Below, piece by piece: positions 39,948 to 49,869 of a DNA stretch of 64,000 bases. Both the position numbers and the translations under genes were made by a program. Origin of the DNA: Luteibacter sp. 9135 (GTDB lineage Bacteria; Pseudomonadota; Gammaproteobacteria; Xanthomonadales; Rhodanobacteraceae); assembly GCF_000745005.1 (NCBI RefSeq), contig NZ_JQNB01000001.1:806001-870000 (forward strand). The letters run 5' to 3'. Each line of letters starts with the position of its first letter. The stretch's first letter is position 1. Below the pieces are notes generated by a model that worked only from the letters and a program-made list of their open reading frames with translations, was not told where the DNA came from and did no database searches.

Positions 39948-40418
39948 TCAGATCTCGGCAGCGAGCTGGTCGAGCAGGGCCTTGTGGGCCGCCGGATCGA
40001 TTTCGCGCTGGACGATTTTTTCCGCGCCGCGGACGGCGAGGGCGCCGACCTGTTCGCGCAGCTGTTCACGGGCACGCTGGGCCATCGAGGCGATCTCGTC
40101 CTGGGCCGAAGCCTTCAGGCGGTTGATCTCTTCGATCGCATCGGCGCGGGCCTTCTCGAGAATCTGGTTGGCCTGCTGCTGAGCCTTGTCGATGATGTCC
40201 GTCGACTGCACGCGGGCCTGCTTGATCTCGGTGGCGACCTTGGCGTCGGCATCCTTCAGCTCGGCGCGAGCGCGCTCCGCCGCGGCGAGCCCTTCGGCCA
40301 CCTTCTTCTGGCGTTCTTCGATGGCACCGTTGAGCTGGGGCCAGATGAACTTGGTGGTGAACCAGACCAGGATCGCAAAAGAGATCATCTGGCCCAGGAA
40401 GGTCATGTTGATTTCCAT
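39948..40418 (-). CDS. atpF: ATP synthase Fo b subunit
   Basis: 156-residue peripheral-stalk subunit. A single N-terminal membrane helix ([20 protein letters not shown]) leads into a long charged coiled coil ([20 protein letters not shown]). The length equals E. coli b (156). Confidence 0.97.
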   Translation of the reverse strand: MEINMTFLGQMISFAILVWFTTKFIWPQLNGAIEERQKKVAEGLAAAERARAELKDADAKVATEIKQARVQSTDIIDKAQQQANQILEKARADAIEEINRLKASAQDEIASMAQRAREQLREQVGALAVRGAEKIVQREIDPAAHKALLDQLAAEI

Positions 40419-40501
40419 GATCTCTCCAAAGACTCCGAACGCAGGGGTACTGACGGTCGCCGCGGCCCTTCAGGCCGCGGCGACGAAGACGAGCGTGTTG
40501 C

Positions 40502-40807
<306 letters not shown>

Positions 40808-40874
40808 CTAAGAAAGACGAATGGGTGGAAACGAAAAACGAAAGGGGACTTGGGTCTAACGTCGGTGCGGTGAG

Positions 40875-41717
<843 letters not shown>

Positions 41718-42083
41718 TCAACCCTTGAATCTGAATGCAAATACGTTGACCGTGAAACCGGCCACCAGGCCCACCAGGGCGGGCAAGAATGGCAGTTTCC
41801 ACTGGACCAGAATGAGCGCCATGCCACCGATGAGGACGATCCAGCGAAGGATCGTTCCCGCCAGGAGCCTGGCATACATCGCTCCGCCTCCGCCCAGCGC
41901 GCTGAAAGCTCGCGCGGCAAGCAGCGCGGTAGCGATAGCGACGATCAGGGCCCCTGCAAATGCGGCCATACCGGCGGCACGCCCCTGCAGTAGAAACACG
42001 AGTCCCGCGACAACGGCCACCACGAACTGCGCGATAACGACGCGCAAGGCGAGATGACGACCGGCGGCAAGACTGTTGAGCAA
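41718..42083 (-). CDS. atpI: ATP synthase assembly protein AtpI
   Basis: 121-residue membrane protein with four helices (from ALRVVIAQFVVAVVAGLVFL to LPALVGLVAGFTVNVFAF), first gene of the atp operon. AtpI assists c-ring assembly. Divergence between species is high; the assignment rests on length, helices and position. Confidence 0.88.
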   Translation of the reverse strand: MLNSLAAGRHLALRVVIAQFVVAVVAGLVFLLQGRAAGMAAFAGALIVAIATALLAARAFSALGGGGAMYARLLAGTILRWIVLIGGMALILVQWKLPFLPALVGLVAGFTVNVFAFRFKG

Positions 42084-42151
42084 CGCGAGGCTCCCGTGGT
42101 TTCGCTCGAAGGCGGCACCTTGGTTCTATGGGCCACGGTTTAATCTGGAAA

Positions 42152-42181
42152 AGTATACCAGCGCCGTAAACGACGGGACAA
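42152..42181 (-). promoter_or_regulatory. Candidate sigma-70 promoter of the atp operon
   Basis: On the minus strand TTGTCC (42181-42176), an 18-nt spacer and TATACT (42157-42152) lie about 70 bp upstream of the atpI ATG. The TATACT box is close to consensus and this short AT-rich island contrasts with the surroundings. Confidence 0.5.
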
Positions 42182-42251
42182 GCGACGAAAGTCCAATAAC
42201 CACCCGTCGGCGCGACGGTCCGTCGCGTCGTTGCGAAGGAGGCGGCGTGGA

Positions 42252-42578
42252 TCAGGCCCTGGCGGGCTGACCTGCCAACGCGCCGAGCGAGGTAGCCGTC
42301 TCCACGGCCACATCGAATATGCCGCCCGCGGCGGACGCCGCGCGTTCGACGCCTTCCCGTTGCAGGTCGCCTCCGCGGAGGAAAATGGCGCGCAGCGCCG
42401 CCGCATCCGTGACGATCATCGCGTCGGCCATCAGGCCGGATGCCGCCCGGGCGTGACCTTCCATGGCCTGCAGATGCAGGTCGGCCACGCGTTCCATGCC
42501 GCGCCAGGCGACAGCCTGCGCGGACGTGGCCTGCTCGACAAGGCGGGCAAGATCGGCGTAACCGTTTACGTGGGGCAT
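42252..42578 (-). CDS. Phasin-like protein
   Basis: 108-residue helical protein without signal peptide. The pattern YADLARLVEQATSAQAVAWR, MERVADLHLQAMEGHARAAS, then a run of amphipathic helix (RAASAAGGIFDVAVETATSL) resembles phasins, which coat polyhydroxyalkanoate granules. No PHA genes are in the window. Start ATG 42578 chosen because the longer frame adds a Pro/Arg-rich stretch; the ribosome site is weak. Confidence 0.6.
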   Translation of the reverse strand: MPHVNGYADLARLVEQATSAQAVAWRGMERVADLHLQAMEGHARAASGLMADAMIVTDAAALRAIFLRGGDLQREGVERAASAAGGIFDVAVETATSLGALAGQPARA

Positions 42579-42670
42579 CGCATGCGTCCGGCGGAACGGG
42601 AAGGTGCCGGAGTGTAGACCCGCATGCGGCAACGCAGCAACCACGAATGGTTGCGACGACAGGTTTTCGA

Positions 42671-43027
42671 TCAGTCGCCGGTGTATTCGGCGCCGGACGT
42701 GCAGGTTTCATGCACCACGACCTTGGCCAGGCCGGGCACCGACGGGTGCAGCTGCTGGAAGATCCACCGCGCGAGGTTTTCGCTGGTAGGGTTTTCCAGG
42801 CCTTCGATGTCGTTGAGGTAGTGATGATCCAGCCGATCGTAAATCGGCATGAACCGGGCCTTCAGATCGCCGAAGTCCATGACCCAGCCGAGCGTGGTGT
42901 CCACCGGCCCCTCGACATGCAGCTCCACGCGGAACGAATGCCCGTGCAGGCGCGCGCACTTGTGGCCTTCCGGCACATTCGGCAGGCGGTGGGCCGCCTC
43001 GAGGGTAAACGACTTGAAGATGCGCAT
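42671..43027 (-). CDS. queD: 6-carboxy-5,6,7,8-tetrahydropterin synthase QueD
   Basis: 118-residue enzyme of queuosine/7-deazaguanine synthesis. Zinc histidines are in [12 protein letters not shown] and [13 protein letters not shown]; the catalytic [10 protein letters not shown] closes the protein. QueD rather than eukaryotic-type PTPS is favoured by the Cys in [10 protein letters not shown] and the short length (E. coli QueD 121). Confidence 0.93.
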   Translation of the reverse strand: MRIFKSFTLEAAHRLPNVPEGHKCARLHGHSFRVELHVEGPVDTTLGWVMDFGDLKARFMPIYDRLDHHYLNDIEGLENPTSENLARWIFQQLHPSVPGLAKVVVHETCTSGAEYTGD

Positions 43028-43236
43028 GGCGTGATCGATCGCGGGTGGCTGCCTAGTGTAGCGGAGCGTGGCTGCGCACGATTTCCGCGTGTCGCCTTCA
43101 CGACGCAGTTCGCATTTTCAGCGCTCACCTGCTTTGATTCGTGGACATTCGGCTGCGAAAAGGTTGCAGTCGTAACAGGTGCGACGGATTCGGGGGAACC
43201 GTCGGGGGGATTTTTCGCGTTCACAAGGAGGCATCG

Positions 43237-43872
43237 ATGTGCCTTGGTCGTGACTCGCTCGACCGGCCGCACCCGTGCGGTCTGGCCGAGGAAGTGTTTG
43301 CCGCCCTTCCACTGCCCTGCATCGTATGGCGCCACGGAGGCGGCCGCGCAGTGATGGTCAATGCCGCCTTCCGCCTGGAATTCGGCGCGGGGCGCGGCCG
43401 TGCCGGGCCGTGCTGGGTCGCCGAGCACCTGCAGCCGGCGGGGGGCGTCGATGAATTCGTGTTCAACGATGCCCAGGGCTCACCCCGCCACTACCGGGTG
43501 ACACGCCAGCATGTGGAGGCATCGGGCGGGGCGTTCCAGGCGGTGTACCTGACACCCCTGCCCGCCACCGAGCCCGTCGCACCGACGTCGCCTACCCTTG
43601 CCAGCCAACGGAAGGACCTGGGACTGACGCCCCGCGAGTCGCAGGTACTGGACGGCATCATGGGCGGCAAGCTGAACAAGGTCATCGCCGGGGAACTGCG
43701 GATCAGCCCGAAGACGGTGGAACTGCATCGCGCCAACCTGATGGCCAAGCTACGCGTGCACAACGTGGTGGAACTGGCGAAGGCGGTACTGGAGGCGCCA
43801 GCCGCGACGCCAGCCCGGCCCAGGCGCCGGACGACCGGCGACACCGCGGATACAGGAATCGTGGCTGCCTGA
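43237..43872 (+). CDS. LuxR-type HTH regulator with N-terminal PAS-like region
   Basis: 211-residue regulator. ATG 43237 has a perfect AAGGAGG 8 nt upstream. Residues 15-100 resemble a small PAS sensor (EEVFAALPLPCIVWRHGGGR, FRLEFGAGRG); residues ~125-190 are the LuxR/FixJ HTH (LTPRESQVLDGIMGGKLNKV, then ISPKTVELHRANLMAKLRVH). There is no receiver domain. The K-N-K-V-I-A form of the HTH and PAS-FixJ layout resemble FixJ-like regulators that work with membrane or light/redox signals; the target is unknown. Confidence 0.85.
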   Translation: MCLGRDSLDRPHPCGLAEEVFAALPLPCIVWRHGGGRAVMVNAAFRLEFGAGRGRAGPCWVAEHLQPAGGVDEFVFNDAQGSPRHYRVTRQHVEASGGAFQAVYLTPLPATEPVAPTSPTLASQRKDLGLTPRESQVLDGIMGGKLNKVIAGELRISPKTVELHRANLMAKLRVHNVVELAKAVLEAPAATPARPRRRTTGDTADTGIVAA

Positions 43873-43900
43873 GCGCGCTCCTGACGCGACCGGCAAAAAA

Positions 43901-43924
43901 AGGCCGCACCCGGGGGTGCGGCCT
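43901..43924. terminator. Bidirectional terminator between luxR-type gene and tRNA-Met
   Basis: AGGCCGCACC-CGGG-GGTGCGGCCT is a perfect 10-bp stem with a 4-nt loop, preceded by seven A and followed by TTTTGTTTTT, so it can terminate transcription from both the rightward regulator gene and the leftward tRNA. Confidence 0.92.
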
Positions 43925-43935
43925 TTTTGTTTTTC

Positions 43936-44012
43936 TGGTGGCTAGAGGCGGGCTCGAACCGCCGACCTCAGCATTATGAGTGCCGCGCTCTGACCAGCTG
44001 AGCTACCTAGCC
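43936..44012 (-). tRNA. tRNA-Met (CAU), elongator
   Basis: Read on the minus strand the 77-nt sequence folds as a cloverleaf: acceptor GGCTAGG/TCTAGCC, D arm with AGCTCAGCTGGTCAGAGC, anticodon loop CTCATAA (anticodon CAU), T arm GGCGGTTCGAGCCCGCC, discriminator A and encoded CCA. The paired first base and D-arm features are of the elongator rather than the initiator type. Confidence 0.96.
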
Positions 44013-44154
44013 GTGGAACCTGGTCGTTCGCAAGCTAGGCTCACGAAGGCCGGGCAGTTTAATCGGCGGCGGCCTTCCGTTCAAGTAGCGCCTTGCCCCG
44101 TCTTCTCGCGCTGTGGTTGAATCGAGCAGGAGCGGCATGTTTCGCGGAGGGCGG

Positions 44155-44697
44155 ATGATCGACGCTGATGGCTATCGACCGAATGTGGGCATCGTCCTCC
44201 TCAATGGCGACGGGCGCCTGTTCTGGGCGCGCCGGGTCAACCGCGACGGCTGGCAGTTCCCCCAGGGCGGCATGCGCAGCGACGAAACCCCGCTAGAAGC
44301 CATGTACCGCGAGCTGGAAGAAGAAACCGGCCTACTGGCCCAGCACGTGGAAGTGCTGGCCGAAACCCGTGGCTGGCTGCGCTACCGCCTGCCCAGCCGC
44401 TTCGTGCGCCACCACCAGCGGCCCACCTGTATCGGCCAGAAACAGGTGTGGTTCCTGCTGCGCCTGAAATGCACCGAGGATGCGTTTCGCCTGGATGCCT
44501 GCGAGAAGCCCGAGTTCGACCTCTGGCGCTGGGTGGACTTCTGGTACCCCGCCAACCACGTCGTGAATTTCAAGCGCCAGGTCTACGAACGGGCCCTGCG
44601 GCAGTTCGCGCCCATGGTGGAGACGGTCTGTTCCGTCACGGTGGGCACCTGCCCCCAACAGGCCGAACTGGAAAGACTGGCCCGCGGCGGCGAGTAA
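44155..44697 (+). CDS. rppH: RNA pyrophosphohydrolase RppH
   Basis: 180-residue Nudix hydrolase that removes pyrophosphate from 5'-triphosphate mRNA and triggers decay. The Nudix box is [20 protein letters not shown] followed by TGL, near residues 38-60, with the RppH-type start [17 protein letters not shown] and [14 protein letters not shown] lies 6 nt before ATG 44155; the in-frame ATG at 44113 lacks conservation. Confidence 0.96.
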   Translation: MIDADGYRPNVGIVLLNGDGRLFWARRVNRDGWQFPQGGMRSDETPLEAMYRELEEETGLLAQHVEVLAETRGWLRYRLPSRFVRHHQRPTCIGQKQVWFLLRLKCTEDAFRLDACEKPEFDLWRWVDFWYPANHVVNFKRQVYERALRQFAPMVETVCSVTVGTCPQQAELERLARGGE

Positions 44698-44730
44698 GGC
44701 GGCCTGGCTCACGCCTTCACATTTGTGCGG

Positions 44731-44761
44731 TTGACAATCGTTCGCATTCGTATTCGAATGC
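44731..44761 (+). promoter_or_regulatory. bfd promoter with overlapping palindromic/hexamer repeat operator
   Basis: TTGACA at 44731-44736 is a consensus -35; a -10 is less clear (TCGAAT at 44754-44759 with 17-nt spacing). Overlapping it is a perfect palindrome GCATTCG-TATT-CGAATGC (44744-44761) and three direct ATTCG-like hexamers. The arrangement and the iron-storage genes downstream suggest an iron regulator such as Fur, though the sequence is not the classical Fur box. Confidence 0.45.
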
Positions 44762-44767
44762 CGACCC

Positions 44768-44968
44768 ATGTACATATGCATGTGCAATGCCGTCACCGAC
44801 CACGCCATTCGCCGCGCCGCGGCCGATGGGGTCGAGTCGTTCGCCGAACTCCAGGCTCGCACCGGTTGCTCGGACTGCTGCGGCGCGTGCGAGCCGGAAG
44901 CCCGCCAGTGCCTGCGCCAGGCAGTCAGCGAGAGCCGCTCCCTCCCGTTCCTGGCCACCACGGCCTGA
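44768..44968 (+). CDS. bfd: Bacterioferritin-associated ferredoxin Bfd
   Basis: 66-residue [2Fe-2S] protein that reduces and releases iron from bacterioferritin. Cysteines C4 and C6 (MYICMCNAV) and the CSDCCGAC cluster supply the ligands; Bfd normally binds through CxC and CxxC. No Shine-Dalgarno site is visible and the predicted transcription start is only a few nt before ATG 44768, so the mRNA may be leaderless. bfr follows 106 bp later. Confidence 0.92.
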   Translation: MYICMCNAVTDHAIRRAAADGVESFAELQARTGCSDCCGACEPEARQCLRQAVSESRSLPFLATTA

Positions 44969-45074
44969 GCCCCGCGGTATCCGCACTTGCGGACGCGAAC
45001 CTTGTTCATTCTCGTTACGTCACGCCCTGGCCGCGGCACGTATAGTCGCGGCTGAATATCCAGGGAGACACCCC

Positions 45075-45557
45075 ATGAAGGGCGACGCGAAAGTCATCGA
45101 ATTCCTCAACAAGGTCCTCTACAACGAGCTGGCCGCGATCAACCAGTACTTCCTTCATTACAGGATGTTCAAGGACTGGGGCTACAACGAACTCGCCAAG
45201 CACGAGTACGAAGAGTCCATCGAGGAAATGAAGCACGCCGACAAGCTGATCGAGCGCATCCTGTTCCTCGACGGCCTGCCCAACCTGCAGCACCTGGGCA
45301 AGCTGCGCATCGGCGAGAACGTGGTCGAAGCGCTCCAGGGCGACCTGGACCTTGAAATGATCGCCACGAAGGACCTGCGCGAGGCCATTGCCTACAGCGA
45401 AGGTATCCACGACTTCGTCAGCCGCGACCTTTTCAAGTTCATCCTTGGCCAGGAAGAAGAGCACATCGACTGGCTCGAGACGCAGTTCAGCCTCATCTCG
45501 GACATCGGGCCGGAGCGCTACATGCTCAGCAAGGTGGGGTCGCTCGACAAGCATTGA
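45075..45557 (+). CDS. bfr: Bacterioferritin
   Basis: 160-residue 24-mer iron-storage protein. The ferroxidase residues Glu18, Glu51 and His54 and the heme-ligand Met52 ([20 protein letters not shown]) are all in place, and [11 protein letters not shown] supplies Glu127 and His130. CAGGGAG lies 9 nt before ATG 45075. Paired with bfd for storage and release of iron. Confidence 0.97.
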   Translation: MKGDAKVIEFLNKVLYNELAAINQYFLHYRMFKDWGYNELAKHEYEESIEEMKHADKLIERILFLDGLPNLQHLGKLRIGENVVEALQGDLDLEMIATKDLREAIAYSEGIHDFVSRDLFKFILGQEEEHIDWLETQFSLISDIGPERYMLSKVGSLDKH

Positions 45558-45562
45558 AGAAG

Positions 45563-45586
45563 AAACCGCCGAGAGGCGGTTTTTTC
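45563..45586 (+). terminator. Intrinsic terminator after bfr
   Basis: AACCGCC-GAGA-GGCGGTT followed by TTTTTCTTT, 6 bp after the bfr stop codon. A GNRA-type loop (GAGA) and U-tract make this a strong terminator. Confidence 0.93.
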
Positions 45587-45602
45587 TTTGTACGCCTGAT
45601 GG

Positions 45603-46226
45603 GGTGGGCTCGCCTTTGGCGTCGCATTGGGCTTTGGGCCGTGGAGCAAGAGCCGGCGGGTGCCACCCTCGTGGCCACGCCTGCGGCGACCCGTCAATGA
45701 AAGGCCGCTCCGCGGCCGTGTATTTATTCCCCTTCGGGGCGGGTCGGGCTTCGAACGGAGGTTTCCGATTCGCCCTCCGTGGCTCAGCGGAAACGGCCGG
45801 CCGTCCTGGCCGGCCCCGCTACGCGGCCTTGTCCGTTCGAAGCCCTCGCCTGCGGCTACCGTCCCCGAGGGTGGCGCCCGCCGGCTCTTTCCAACGGTGA
45901 GGTTGCGTGCGGGGAGAGCGAAGAGCCAGGTTTCGCTTCGTAGCTGGGAACGCTTGCTTGCCTGTTGCGTATGGCGTCTGTCGCCTTAGGTAGGTTGAGG
46001 GTTCGCGCACATCGTGCGCTCCTACCCCCAGCCGGGGATGGCGAATCGGAAACCCCCGTTCGAAGCCCGACCCGGCCCATAGGGCAATCAATAAACGGCC
46101 GCGGAGCGGCCCTTCCTTAGCGGGTCGCCGCAGGCGTGGCACCGAGGGGGCTAGCCGCCGGCTCTTGCTCCAGGCGCCATGGCTCCAAGGCTCCAAAGCC
46201 AAACGCGATGCCGAAGGCGAGCCCAC
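45603..46226. repeat. Large non-coding composite inverted repeat
   Basis: A gene-free 750-bp stretch between bfr and the DUF6776 gene holds two arms (about 45603-45774 and 46040-46226) that are imperfect reverse complements over roughly 170-185 bp, including long identical blocks such as GGAGCAAGAGCCGGCGG, CACGCCTGCGGCGACCCG, GGCCGCTCCGCGGCCGT and GGGTCGGGCTTCGAACGG. A third, shorter inverted copy (about 45827-45892) shares GAGCCGGCGGG and GGGCTTCGAACGGA with them, and a REP-like unit lies at 46002-46025. Open frames here (for example 45627-45989 and 45819-46298) translate the same repeat from opposite ends and are probably not genes. Confidence 0.8.
46002..46025 (-). repeat. REP-like palindromic element
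   Basis: On the minus strand GTAGGAGCGCACGATGTGCG then CGAA: the same head and hairpin as the REP unit at 28836-28864, differing in the loop. It sits between the two long inverted-repeat arms. Confidence 0.6.
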
Positions 46227-46315
46227 CAACACCACGGCCATACGCAACGAACTTTTCGCCCGGAGCCGCCAAGGCGATACCATTCGGCCTTCACGCATTC
46301 TCCACGGACCCGCTC

Positions 46316-47062
46316 ATGGCGTCACGCCATCCACCCCGCTTCGTCGTACGTCGTCTCGAGGATCTCTCGATGGCACGACGCAAGCGCCTCCTGCTGCTGG
46401 CCGCCTGGCTGGGCAGCCTGGTGGCCGTGGCACTGGTGACTTGGGCGGCGGTCAGCGCGCGGCAGCCGCATCCCCTTGGCGCATCGACAACGGCGGCTAG
46501 CGGCGATGCGGAGGGCGAGGCGCTGCGCCAGAAGGTTGCCAACGGGCAGCGCGACAGTCAGGTCGCGGGGATTGCCGCCAGGGAGCTTCGGCGCAACCTC
46601 GCCGAGCGCGACGAGGAAATCAGCGGCCTTCGCGCCGACCTGGCGTTCTACACGCGACTGGTGGGCAACGGCGGCCAGCGCGACGGCCTGAAGATCCAGG
46701 GAGCCCGGGCCACGGCGGTCAGGGGCAGCGCGGACGCATGGAACCTGGTGGTCACCCTCACGCGTAGCGCCCGGGGCGGCGATCCGGTCAAGGGCAACCT
46801 GCGCCTCGCCGTCGAGGGTATCCAGGACAACACGGTGCGCACGCTGGAAGGCCCCGCGCTCGGGCTGGCCGTTTCCGGGGAGGGCCTGCCGTTCGCCTTC
46901 CGGTATTTTCAACAGGTCCAGGGCAGCTTCACGCTGCCGACCGGCTTCCAGCCGACGCGGCTCCGCCTGCAGGCGAAGGGCGCCGGCCAGGAAGAGGTCG
47001 CCGCCACGCTGTCCTGGACCGATGTCACACGCAACGACGAGGCTAGCGATGTTCAGCACTAA
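46316..47062 (+). CDS. DUF6776-like single-pass membrane protein
   Basis: 248-residue protein. A short cytosolic part (HPPRFVVRRLEDLSMARRKR) precedes a membrane helix (LLLLAAWLGSLVAVALVTWA), then a coiled coil (RELRRNLAERDEEISGLRAD) and a beta-rich periplasmic domain (FAFRYFQQVQGSFTLPTGFQ). I kept ATG 46316 because RFVVRR before the helix looks conserved in the family; ATG 46370 with GAGGA upstream is an alternative. Its end overlaps the bactofilin start, and such pairs are common, suggesting it anchors or modulates the bactofilin scaffold. Confidence 0.72.
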   Translation: MASRHPPRFVVRRLEDLSMARRKRLLLLAAWLGSLVAVALVTWAAVSARQPHPLGASTTAASGDAEGEALRQKVANGQRDSQVAGIAARELRRNLAERDEEISGLRADLAFYTRLVGNGGQRDGLKIQGARATAVRGSADAWNLVVTLTRSARGGDPVKGNLRLAVEGIQDNTVRTLEGPALGLAVSGEGLPFAFRYFQQVQGSFTLPTGFQPTRLRLQAKGAGQEEVAATLSWTDVTRNDEASDVQH

Positions 47063-47483
47063 GGGGAAAACGCAGGGGCCGGCGGTCAATGCCGCGGCGA
47101 CGAGCCTGATCGCCCGTGGCGTGGTCATCCGGGGCGACGTGTCGTTCAACGGCAACCTGCATCTGGATGGCACCGTGGAAGGCGCCGTCCACGCCGAGGC
47201 GGGCAGCGACGGCGTGCTCACCATCAGTGAGACCGGCCGCGTGGTCGGGCGCATCGAGGTACCGCATGCGGTGATAAACGGCGCGGTCACCGGCGATATC
47301 GACGCCGCCGAACGCCTGGAACTGGCGCCGCTGGCCCGCATCGAGGGGGATGTGCACTACCAGGTGCTGGAGATGGCGGCCGGCGCGCAGGTGAACGGCA
47401 AGATGATCCACCGCGGCCCGGTGACGGTCCGCCAGCTGGCCCAGGCGGCCATCGCCGCCGCGCCGGTGACATCCGAGGCTTGA
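47049..47483 (+). CDS. Bactofilin (polymer-forming cytoskeletal protein)
   Basis: 144-residue bactofilin with the central right-handed beta-helix of repeated short strands ([58 protein letters not shown]). Disordered termini flank it. Bactofilins form membrane-bound filaments that localise cell-wall enzymes. It overlaps the upstream membrane-protein gene by 14 bp and precedes erpA. Confidence 0.92.
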   Translation: MFSTKGKTQGPAVNAAATSLIARGVVIRGDVSFNGNLHLDGTVEGAVHAEAGSDGVLTISETGRVVGRIEVPHAVINGAVTGDIDAAERLELAPLARIEGDVHYQVLEMAAGAQVNGKMIHRGPVTVRQLAQAAIAAAPVTSEA

Positions 47484-47505
47484 CCTGTCGCCGATCGGCG
47501 CCATT

Positions 47506-47901
47506 ATGGACGGCATGAACAACCCCTTCCCCATGGCTCCGTCGGCATCCGCGCCGGATTACCGCACGGCGGGTGCGCCCCTGATCTTCACCGAGGCCGC
47601 GGCCCGCAAGGTGCACGAGCTGATCGACGAAGAAGGTAACCCGTCGCTCAAGCTGCGCGTCTACATCAGTGGCGGCGGCTGCTCGGGCTTCCAGTACGGG
47701 TTCACCTTCGACGAGGAACAGGCCGAAGACGACCTGGCCGTGTCCCGCGAAGGGGTGACGCTGGTGGTCGATCCCCTGTCGCTGCAATACCTGACGGGCG
47801 CCGAGATCGATTACGCGGAGTCGTTCAGCGGCTCGCAGTTCGTCATTCGCAACCCGAACGCGAAGACGACCTGCGGCTGCGGCTCCTCGTTCAGCGCATG
47901 A
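47506..47901 (+). CDS. erpA: Iron-sulfur cluster insertion protein ErpA
   Basis: 131-residue A-type carrier. The three cluster cysteines are in [11 protein letters not shown] and [11 protein letters not shown]; the core [20 protein letters not shown] and the [20 protein letters not shown] are family hallmarks. About 20 residues of N-terminal extension precede the domain, so an internal start (MNNPF) is possible. Confidence 0.95.
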   Translation: MDGMNNPFPMAPSASAPDYRTAGAPLIFTEAAARKVHELIDEEGNPSLKLRVYISGGGCSGFQYGFTFDEEQAEDDLAVSREGVTLVVDPLSLQYLTGAEIDYAESFSGSQFVIRNPNAKTTCGCGSSFSA

Positions 47902-47914
47902 GCGGCGCCACCGC

Positions 47915-48856
47915 GTGAGCAATGTTTTCGCGGGGCTGGAGATCGACCGCATGGCCGAGCGCCGTGAGGATCGGGTCTGGGTCGAAGAGATCGAACGCGC
48001 GGCCGATACACGCTTTCTGGTGCTGGACAGCGAAGGCCAGACCTTCGTGGCCGCCCAGGCCGAACATCCCGAGTGGATGCCATCGGCCCTGCGCGCCGAG
48101 CGCTTCGGCGACGTGCCGTCCACCTTGCTGGGCCTGGCCGCCGGCAGCGCCTGGTTCGCCCTGGTACTGGACGAAGCGCACGCCGCGACGTTCGTCGACC
48201 TGACCGCCGCTCGGCGCATGAACCTGCGCGAGGCCGGACTGGTGTTTCCAGCCTTCGATGCGGGCCTGTTCGCCTTCGCCAAGGGCGTTACGCACTGGCA
48301 GCGGCAGATGCGGTTCTGCAACCTCTGCGGCGCGCCGACCCTCGTCGTGGCGTCGGGACATCGCGTGCAATGCACCAACCCCGATGGCCCCCACATGCAT
48401 TTTCCGCGCACCGACGCGGCCATCATCGTGATCGTGGAGGACGGCGACCGCTGCCTGCTCGGCCGGCAACGCGGATGGCCGGCGGGTCGCTATTCGACGC
48501 TGGCCGGTTTCGTCGAGCCGGGCGAATCGCTGGAAGATGCCGTCAAGCGCGAGGTGCGCGAGGAATCGGGCGTGGAAGTGCTGCACGCCACGTACCACTC
48601 GTCGCAGCCCTGGCCCATGCCCGCGTCGCTGATGGTCGGCTTCACCGCCACCGCGAAAACCCGCGAGATCGTGCTTCGCGACGACGAACTGGAAGACGCC
48701 CGCTGGTTCACCGCGGACGATATCGCCGCCGGCATACGCTCCGGCGAGTTGGGCGTACCACCGCCGCTGTCGGTGTCGTACCGGCTGATCGAGCACTGGC
48801 TGGCGCAGCGGCACGTATCGCTCGAGCAACTGCTGGCGGACGCGCCGCGCCACTGA
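47915..48856 (+). CDS. nudC: NAD+ diphosphatase NudC
   Basis: 313-residue Nudix enzyme that decaps NAD-capped RNA and hydrolyses NADH. The four-cysteine zinc region begins MRFCNLCGAPT and ends VQCTNPDGPHMHFPRTD (one position is His/Pro-rich rather than the second Cys pair, so zinc binding may be altered). The Nudix box is GFVEPGESLEDAVKREVREE followed by SGV. GTG 47915 is the start; there is no strong ribosome site. Confidence 0.92.
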   Translation: MSNVFAGLEIDRMAERREDRVWVEEIERAADTRFLVLDSEGQTFVAAQAEHPEWMPSALRAERFGDVPSTLLGLAAGSAWFALVLDEAHAATFVDLTAARRMNLREAGLVFPAFDAGLFAFAKGVTHWQRQMRFCNLCGAPTLVVASGHRVQCTNPDGPHMHFPRTDAAIIVIVEDGDRCLLGRQRGWPAGRYSTLAGFVEPGESLEDAVKREVREESGVEVLHATYHSSQPWPMPASLMVGFTATAKTREIVLRDDELEDARWFTADDIAAGIRSGELGVPPPLSVSYRLIEHWLAQRHVSLEQLLADAPRH

Positions 48857-48902
48857 GTTCTTCGCCTACAATCGAGTCATCCATCTACGGATTGCGCTCG
48901 CC

Positions 48903-49769
48903 ATGGCCCTACGTCTCCTCGCCATCCTCATCGCCCTGGTCGTCGTCTGGAGCGTGCCCCGACTGGCGCGCTGGCGGGATGATCGCTGGTTCCGCGGCTG
49001 GGTCGCGCGCACGGGAGACTTGTCCGGCCACGGTCGCGTGGCGATACTTCTGCTGGTACCCGTCGCCCTGGCCGCGACCGTCTCGGGGCTGCTTTACTCG
49101 CTGCCCTTCTTCGATCTGGCCTGGCTGGTCTTCGCCATCGTCGTGCTCACCTATTCCCTGGGCCCGCGCGAGATCGAAACCGATATCGACGCCGTGTTGC
49201 GCGCCGCCGATCCCTTGCGCCGCGATGAAGCCCTGAACGCACTGCGCCATGACGAGACGCCCCTGCCGTGGTACGCACCGGCGATCGTCGAGGCCGCGTT
49301 CTACGGCGCCCTGCGCCGCCGGTTCGGCGTCCTGCTGTGGTTCCTGCTGCTGGGCCCCGCCGGCGCGCTGGGCTATAGACTGGCGCAGGTGCTGGGGCGC
49401 GACGCTTCGGTGTCGCTGGACGGCGCCACGCGTACGTCGGCACATCGCCTGGCCGATGCGCTGGACTGGCTGCCCGCCCACCTCATGGTCTTCGCCATGG
49501 CCCTGGTATCCGACTTCGATGCGGTGATGGGCGCATGGAAGCACTGGCATCACACCTCGGGCAGCCCGCGCTCGCGACTGGAGCCGGATTTCCTCGGCGC
49601 GGTGGCCCGAGCGGGAGTCGACGCCGATGTGGAAGCCGGCGACGGTTACGCACAGGATGTCAGTGACCCGCTGGTGGAACTGGAGGACGCCCGTCGGGTG
49701 ATTCGCCGCGTACTGATCGTCTGGCTTGCCGTGGTCGCGGTGATCGTGCTCGCGGCATGGGTGGCCTGA
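48903..49769 (+). CDS. AmpE-like regulatory membrane protein
   Basis: 288-residue inner-membrane protein of the AmpE/CobD-like family: GVLLWFLLLGPAGALGYRLA is the family motif, with hydrophobic segments at the N-terminus (LLAILIALVVVWSV), in the middle and at the end (VLIVWLAVVAVIVLAAWV). AmpE is linked to beta-lactamase induction with AmpD, but no ampD is adjacent here. Confidence 0.8.
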   Translation: MALRLLAILIALVVVWSVPRLARWRDDRWFRGWVARTGDLSGHGRVAILLLVPVALAATVSGLLYSLPFFDLAWLVFAIVVLTYSLGPREIETDIDAVLRAADPLRRDEALNALRHDETPLPWYAPAIVEAAFYGALRRRFGVLLWFLLLGPAGALGYRLAQVLGRDASVSLDGATRTSAHRLADALDWLPAHLMVFAMALVSDFDAVMGAWKHWHHTSGSPRSRLEPDFLGAVARAGVDADVEAGDGYAQDVSDPLVELEDARRVIRRVLIVWLAVVAVIVLAAWVA

Positions 49770-49869
49770 GACCGCAGCGAACACATACTCACTTATCGGG
49801 GTTTTCCTACAGAAGAGTCAGGATAGACATTGCGATGCTGCGGGCTCCCCCCACCGCCAAGGAACTGGC

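Noticed and set aside
45627..45989. 120-codon frame in the repeat region
   Set aside because: Its translation repeats, from the opposite arm, that of the minus-strand frame 45819-46298; both arise from the inverted repeat and lack ribosome sites.
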